Shown: one piece after another, positions 57,401 through 64,000 of the stretch | Numbering within the stretch: the stretch's first letter is position 1 | Layout of the letters: each line of letters opens with the position of its first letter | Assembly (NCBI GenBank): GCA_023078685.1 | Contig: JALGAS010000003.1 | Coordinates: forward strand, 5,456,001 to 5,520,000 | DNA length: 64,000 nt | Source of the DNA: Neopestalotiopsis rosae | Taxonomy: Eukaryota > Ascomycota > Sordariomycetes > Amphisphaeriales > Sporocadaceae | Reading direction: 5' to 3' | The notes under the pieces: model-generated | What the model was told of the DNA's origin: nothing | What the model saw: only the letters and a program-made list of their open reading frames with translations | The model's database searches: none | Made by a program: the position numbers and the translations under genes

Positions 57401-58163
57401 ATTGCTTCCCATTCCAGCGGCGAGAAGCAGTGGAGTTCGTCCTCCCGCATCTGGGATATCCAGGCTGTTTGCATCGTCATTGAAACGCAGAAGAAGTTTG
57501 ACGACATCGAGCTGATTTAGGCGGACCGCCCAGTGCAATGGAGTCTGATTCTCTTCGTCTTGTATGTCTAGCCGTGCGCGAGATCTGAGCAACGGATACA
57601 ACGCTTCCCACAAAAGGTCCGAAGAAAAGGAGCTCATTTGGTCGTAGGAACGAGTCGCACACGATTCCAAAGCGATATGAATTGCAGTTCTCCCACGGAT
57701 ATCTCGTAAATCGGGATTTGTTGCCAGCTTCGACTGTTCAATCATCCTCCCAATGATGTCGAAATGACCATGTTCGGCAGCATAGTGCAGTGCTGTGTAA
57801 TTCCTATTATCTTGCATATTTATATCGGCACCGGAGCGTAGGAGTTCATCAATGCCTCTGCGATCATTCTTCTGGACAGCCATAATCAAAGGAGTACGTT
57901 TCTCACCGTCCGATTTATCAGGGTCGGCTTTTAATACAAGCAGGAGATGTTGAATCAGAAGCCGCTTCCCATTCTGTATTGCAAACATAAGTGCTGTCTG
58001 GCCGCTCCCATCCTGATGGTTGGGGTCTCGAATCAACTTCATCAGTTCCTTTGTGACCGATGAGGTACATGTAGCAGCCGCAGGAGAAAATAAGAGTAGA
58101 GTGGCCAGACTCTCTCGAAGCTCTGCTTTCTTAATCTTGTCGTAAAGCATTAGCGAGATTTCC

Positions 58164-58171
58164 AAAAAAAA
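58164..58171 (-). other. Eight-base homopolymer frameshift between ankyrin repeats
   Basis: The plus strand has A8 here. The repeat reads ALKLATQAGF in one frame before it and LEISLML in another frame after it. Six bases would keep the ankyrin spacing; nine would also keep frame with one extra residue. Eight do not. Confidence 0.75.
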
Positions 58172-61100
58172 CCTGCTTGAGTTGCGAGCTTGAGTGCCTT
58201 TTCTGTTGCCTTATCTTTCAGTGTCGTTTCGGGGTGCGTGAGTATGACGTGGACAACTTCGTGGAATCCTCTCATTGCTGCCCAACCAAGGGCACTTTTC
58301 TCGGACTCATCGTCTCGCATGGGGTCGCTTCTTTCTCCAAGTAGTACTCGAACCACCTCCGTTCGCCCGAATTGTGCTGCTAAGATCAAGGCGCATCGGC
58401 CGTCCTTATCAGGCTGAGAGGCAATGGCGCCTTCTTCAAGGAGGGCCTCTGTGATTTCACAATTTCCCTTTTGTGCAGCTAGCTGTAGAGCTGTGTGGTC
58501 ATGTGCATCTTTGTAATGTAATATGGCCTTGTTGCCTCTGCCAGCCAGTTCCTTGGCTATATCCACCTGCAGTCTCAAAGCTGCCCAGTGAAGCGCAGTT
58601 CTGTCCCTTAAGTCTTTGCTTGTGATGTCTGCCCCCTTTTCCAATAACGCCGCGACAATATCCTTGCGTCCGTAGTACGCCGCCATCACAAGGGCGGACT
58701 GTTGCTCATTCTTGCTCTTCTTTTCCAGATGTTCATCATGCTGCTTCATGAAGCCAATAAGACTTTCGGCGATAAATTCACCGTTTCCTCTGATTTTGAT
58801 GGCCCAATGTAGGGCCGTCATTCCGTCGACATCCGCGGGACCCGACCTGGCTCCAACTGAGACAAGTTTTGAGATGACTTTCTTGAAATTTTCCATTGGG
58901 CCGCCCGATACATTCATAATAGCCGAAAGCAACGCGGCGTCAAGCCCATCTTGGTCCCACAAGATGAGTCGATCTTTGTCCGTTTGATCCTGATCGGGCT
59001 GATCTTTCCCGGGTTGATACTGGAACAGTATCTCCACCGCCTCGACGTTTCCGTACTTGGCGGCCAGTGTTAAAGCAGTTTCATCTGATGGGTCAGACAC
59101 AGAAGTTCCTGCCCCATGAGCCAACAAAAGTTCCAAGACATTGGATTTGCCCTCCCGTGATGCCAACTGCAATGCCGTCCTCTTATCACTGTTGACAGCA
59201 TTAATATTGGCCTCCTGCGTAAATTGAGGATGCATCTGCTCGATAACACTCCTGCCTAACGGCTTGCAGCCAGCACCATCACCTTCAGATCCCTTATCTC
59301 TGGCTCTGGAAGACGCTGGAGGCATCGATTCTTTCTGACACCGGGCCTTAGCATGGTTGAGCAGAGCTTGAACACAACTCACATCGCCATTAACAGCAGC
59401 GTGGTGCAGAGGGAAGTTCTGACCTTTGTCAGGCACGTCCGTAGCAGCACCTGCCCCGATAAGCAGTCGCACCATACCGAGATGGCCCTTCTGGACTGCC
59501 ACGTTCAAGGCGGTGCACCCATCTCGATCTTGTTCATTCAAATCGCCCGGCTCCATGTGTTTGAAAATCTCTCTGGCTATTGCGGTCAAGCCTTTCTTGG
59601 CCGCCAGATGGATTCCGCTAAACGTCTGATTCTGATCTTTGTCTGGCTTGACTAGGTAGATGGAACTTGTTAGCAGCAGTTTTAAAGACAACAATTTCTT
59701 CTGTTCCGAGCGGCAGAATATATTGGCGACTGACCTTTGCGTTTTGGATCATCTAATGCTCCATTTCCCAGCAAGAACTTGACAAGAGACGCTGCCAAGC
59801 TTTGCTCTCCATTCTCTACATTCTCCCCATTGTCTTCCGTCTCCTCATTCTCCATGACTAATCGGAGAGCTTCTCCTTCAAGGTGCGAACCTTTTGCGGA
59901 AAGCTCGCTAGCATCGACCTGTATCATCCGATTCTCAGCCGAAGACAAGTGCATCATTCTGCGAGTCTTCACAGTCCCTTCAGTCTTCGCTATATCTCCT
60001 GTCTCCATAAGTGACTTCTCCAACCAATCTTTGACTTTTTGAACCAAATCTTCGTGGCCGTAGAAGAATGCCTCTATGGACATTGATTTGGTGTTGTTCT
60101 CATGCGTGCAGTACATTACCATACCATCGGGCAATTTGGGTCGAGGTAAGGGCAGCTTAAGAATCCTCGATGACTCAAGGAACAGCTGTTCTCGTATCTC
60201 CTCCGTGCTGGAACTTAGGAACAAGAGTGCCTTCATATCCTGTCGACCGTAGTCATCGTCGTCAAGCACTGTTGGCGTGGGCCAAGCCATTTCTGCCCGA
60301 TTTGGTATGAGTTCCATAGATGTCTTGTGTTTCCCGAATGTCTTGCGAAGAAAGTACCACTTGCTTGATCCGATACTCTGCATCTTGTCATTTTTTGTTA
60401 TCCTAATCTTGAGGAGTTGACCCTTGGAGCCATCTTTCCTACTGCCAAGTGCCGGGTGGAAGTAGACTGGCCCCACAAAACGACAGGAGATGACATCCGT
60501 TAATTTGCCCTCCCAGTGCGTGGGTTGAACAAGTAGTGCTCTTGTGCAGTTTCCTGGTGTGTTTTCGGCCAGAAGAAGGTGCTGGAGTTTTCTTCCTTTT
60601 GCGCCTAACGCCGACTTCAAAGAGGCTCGTGTAAGATCATGCGTGCCCTGCCAGACAAAATCGCTGTGTTCGACGTTGTCGGTCAAGTACACCTTCCACG
60701 TTCCTACGAGGTCGCCATTCTCTTGCAGATCAAGCCATACTGACTGGTCATTCATTTCCGTCCTAGGAATATCTAGGATGTTTGTTGGACACCAGCTGAA
60801 ACCGGGCGCGGCCATGGTTGCTGCTGAATTGTGGAAGAGATGGCCTTGCGCAACTTTGCCTAGCTTGCGTAGTATTCGTTGGTAAATTTCTTGCTGCGAT
60901 GAACCTCCAGAAACGTCCACTCCTGCCAATAAACCCGAGATTATGGGTATGTCCCGGAGTTTTGACGTGTCACGAGGACTTAAAATAGACGACAAGTCGT
61001 CCAAGGTTCTTATCTTAGCCCTCCTGAGCGTGCGGATAGCCTCCGCTGTGGGATGATGTCGAGAAACCTTGTCGAGTATATCAACGTCAAGGTCTTTGAT

Positions 61101-61355
61101 CGAGGAACCACCATTACTCGATTTGAAAAGGATATGGACTTTGCGAGACTTCGCCAGTTCTAAAGCTGTCCAACCTCTACTATACCACGGCGACATAACG
61201 ATTGCGAAGCAGGCTGTCTCAGCATCGACCCATTGCCATTCACGAAGGTATAGATCATGAACCAGTGTCACTCTGGCTTGAGCATAGTTGTCGTGCATGG
61301 TATTGAGAGCCTCATTGCGCAACTTGTCGGTTCGTGGAATGCTAATAGTGTCCCA

Positions 61356-61358
61356 CTA
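61356..61358 (-). other. In-frame TAG inside the HET domain
   Basis: Codon 197 of the HET-ankyrin gene. Codons on both sides belong to one continuous HET motif, and in relatives the motif reads with two Trp in a row where this gene has stop-Trp; a single TGG-to-TAG change explains it. On the plus strand that is CpA-to-TpA. Confidence 0.7.
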
Positions 61359-61946
61359 GCAACCTTCGCACTGGAACGAGCGAGCTAGGTCACAAAAGAA
61401 CCTGTAAAGACATGCGTTCACTTTTCCCGGACCCCAGATTCCAGCACCTGTACCGTCGGCCCAGACATGCGATACAGCCATATACGGCTGCTCCGAGTCA
61501 ATCAAAGATGGTGCATCACCCGACTCGCCCAAAACTAACCTCCAAGCTGTTGCGCTTTCCGTTTCGACCCTGTGATCCAGCAGCTGCAAGGGAAAGTGGA
61601 ATTTCCTGCAATTTCCCTCTTTTTCACAATCTTCGTGAAGCTGTTCCACCAATGTGAAGTCGAGTTGGGAATGTTCGCAGAAGTCAAATGTGCATTGCTC
61701 ATGCTCATGGTGCTGTCGTTTCTGACTGGGGGCTGAGTACATGTCGGCGGCAGGTATGAGGCTTGGGAGGCTGCGTGCTCCACCAGGGAGACCGGACGAG
61801 ACAGCCCAGATGCGTCGAGGACAGACCTTCAAGCCTTTCGCCCGTTCGACAGCTTCCAAGATGTCACTATCGTCATCGCCACCACTCCATCCCGAGGCAA
61901 TGTTGGATCGGATGCTATCTCTCCGTGGTCGATACCCCCAGGACAT

Positions 61947-64000
61947 TTTTTTTTCTTTTTCTTTTTCCCCCCTTTCTTTTCCTTTTATCCGAGAATTAAG
62001 TAGCCAAAAATGTACGGTAAGGGTGATGAATGTACAAATGTGGTAGTCGCAGTACTCTTTCGGCGTATGGTGAATGCTGCAGGCACTAGGAACAGGACAT
62101 GATCTTGAGGAGTAATACAGGACATTGATAAACTGCTTTACCAACCGCTCACCAGAAGCGACAGCGCGAGTTACGTGACAGAATGCGGCGATTCATTGCT
62201 TTTGCATTGTCGATCTCATTTAGGCCTCTATTTTGGAACCACTTTAAGAGGAGCACATTGCCCGCAACGGGATTTTCAGCTGCCGAGGCATGAGAATATG
62301 TTTTTCAGCTTGGGATAATCATTCTCCGATATGGGACAATGGTCGCAGCTGGTAGAACTTTGCGATTGGCGGTAGCCTCTATCCGATATTTCTTGCATTC
62401 TCAGTAGAGATGCGAACTGACGAACAAGGCATTGATCTCGGATATTCGGATGAGATCTAAGAGAGTATGCCTGGTGCAGGGCGCTTCACGGCTGACGGCT
62501 CTCTTTTGTGACGTTATCATCAGCGACGCAAGGAAAAGCGAAGAGCAATGAGAATTATCCGCCTACTGTGTAGAGCAATGCCTCGTAGATACTTGCCTTT
62601 CTCAGCGTGGATTGATCGGCTGAATATTGCTTTCCTCAACGTAATGGAAACCGATGATCACTGCAACTCACCACCTAAGAAATTAAAGCAAGTTTGAATA
62701 CTCAAGCAACCGGAGTGCTTCGACAAAGAACGAATGCGCCGGGCCTCAGGAGGTTTCAGTCTTTGGATTACCATGTACACTTGATCAATTGGGGCAATTT
62801 GTAAAATATATTGGTGCTATGGTATCTAGGCGGATGTAAATATAAAATAGATGTTTCAGTTATACGGCGACTGCCCATGAATTGCACATGAATTGACATG
62901 ATTTTATCGCAACGAACCAAATTAGTGCTGGATTTTAGCGGCGGATACAGCCGCATGTCAGCATCCGAGTGCTTGATGCGCTGCATGTACGGTGTGTGCA
63001 CTACGACGTGCACGGAGGATCTCAGGGTTCCAAGGATGCTAGATCTTAGTCTTAGCGCTGCAGTGAAACGTTGCTGTATATGGTATTGCTCAATCGCTGC
63101 GCAGCTTTATATCTGTTTATAACTTTCCTCACAGGTCATTGTCATTTGTAGCAATAGGGGACCGATTTGACTAGTTGATATCGGGGTTACCTGCATGTGC
63201 AATACTTCTCCGCTGCATAGCAGCATTGCGCGCACTCTGATTTTTTCCTTCGTACGGAATACGGACCTGACTCACGACTCTCGGGAACAGAGGTATTGCG
63301 AATGATCGACCGCGCAGGAAATGCAGTGTGTCACTGAGGCGACAGTCAAAATTGAAGAATCCAAGACCATCAGAATTTGCCTCACAACGAGGGGCTTCCA
63401 CCAAACCCACCAGGCTGCATATTATCAGCCACATTAATCGGCACCCTGCCTTGAGAGACCTTGCAGCCGACTGGTGGCGGCCCACGCGATGAAGAAAGTG
63501 GAATATGCTTCACTTTTTTCGCCCCCTCCATAGTCTGTAGCACAGTATAAGTCATAAGAGGGATGGCTGTTCTTTGCAGGATGGCAATGCGATGTTCTCG
63601 GCGCTGACGTGTTTTCACCCCACGGTATGATCCACGACCAACTTGACATATTGCAGAAGGCTTGTGCGATTTTCCCTCAACACCACCGATTTGAGTTGAG
63701 CCAGAGACTCGTGGTGAATGTTCCAATGGTCTTCAGAGCTGTGTACCGTTCTCGGCAATGTTCAACTTATGTAGTTCATGACCGGCTGCCGAACGGTGTT
63801 CACCGCGTATTTCCCCGATGTTTGAACTTCTCTGCCGCCTAAATAATCATGAGCAGGGGACATGGGGCGAGAGGTGGAACTGAGAGGCAAAAGACAGACA
63901 GGGGCTATGCGCTGTCAAATTTTTCTTACATTTCATTAAGTATTCCAACTGAAGATCATATGCTTAGAGCACCTGGAACGTATCATGAGAATACAAGCTG
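61947..64000. other. 2 kb right-end region without a supportable gene
   Basis: A purine/A-rich run on the minus strand sits directly before the HET-ankyrin ATG (61946-61980). Beyond that, short overlapping frames on both strands (for example 63382-63726 and 63609-63842) have no domain character. The flank may hold the HET-ankyrin promoter and part of a gene beyond the window. Confidence 0.5.

Larger units (their letters stand above)
54458..61946 (-). pseudogene. Giant HET-domain ankyrin-repeat gene with two reading-frame breaks
   Basis: Reading on the minus strand from ATG 61946 (MSWGYRPRRD): residues 1-196 run into a HET domain (PYMAVSHVWADGTGAGIWGP) and then meet an in-frame TAG at 61358-61356. 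The same frame continues with the rest of the HET region (WDTISIPRT; SPWYSRGWTALELAKSRKV) to 59735. An 83-nt intron 59734-59652 (donor GTCAGT, CTAAC, CTAG) joins it to a first block of about 13 ankyrin repeats. Within the 13th repeat an eight-base homopolymer (58164-58171) shifts the frame; about 34 more repeats follow to TAA at 54458. HET proteins trigger cell death in non-self recognition; ankyrin arrays sense partners. The rest of the ORF is clean, so inactivation looks recent or the breaks are errors. A 50-nt intron with a poor GTTTTT donor could bypass the second break. Confidence 0.8.

Overview
This window is nuclear DNA from a filamentous ascomycete, most likely a Sordariomycete and probably Hypocreales-like. 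The reasons are: short spliceosomal introns (about 50-250 nt) with GT-AG ends and CTAAC/CTAAT branch sites; long serine/proline-rich proteins; a TRP-like/ML-domain membrane protein; a HET-domain ankyrin protein; and a fused ADE2. I could not fix the genus. I saw no convincing tRNA, rRNA, CRISPR array or intact transposon.

Layout. 1-13.5 kb: the 3' part of a conserved low-complexity protein gene, lumazine synthase (RIB4, minus), a MutL homologue of MLH2/PMS1 type (plus), a secreted Asp/His/Ser-Cys tandem-repeat protein (minus), then ADE2 (plus, five exons). 13.5-28.3 kb: a roughly 3 kb leader/promoter stretch, a TRP-like multi-pass membrane protein, a small disordered protein (minus), 3.3 kb without a recognisable gene but with a degenerate 45-bp repeat, and a large proline/serine-rich protein (minus). 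28.3-33.8 kb is a 5.5 kb interval without a supportable gene.

33.8-49.9 kb is a conserved core block: CGR1 (rRNA processing), a coiled-coil single-pass membrane protein, a PX/PXB/DUF3818 protein (LEC1/YPR097W type), mitochondrial SDH1, a small 84-residue protein, a BTB protein and a TMA17/ADC17-like protein. From 51 kb the region becomes more accessory: an F-box-like protein, an amidohydrolase-2 decarboxylase-type enzyme and a very large HET-ankyrin gene (54.5-61.9 kb, minus). As read here that gene carries two breaks, an in-frame TAG inside the HET domain and a frameshift in an A8/T8 homopolymer between ankyrin repeats.

The housekeeping genes serve separate pathways (riboflavin, purine, TCA cycle/respiration, ribosome biogenesis, proteasome assembly, mismatch repair, lipid sorting), and nothing suggests a gene cluster. 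The strongest candidates for something new are the broken HET-ankyrin gene and the secreted repeat protein. Intron positions were worked out by eye from splice signals and reading-frame agreement; all of them keep frame, but none is confirmed by transcripts.
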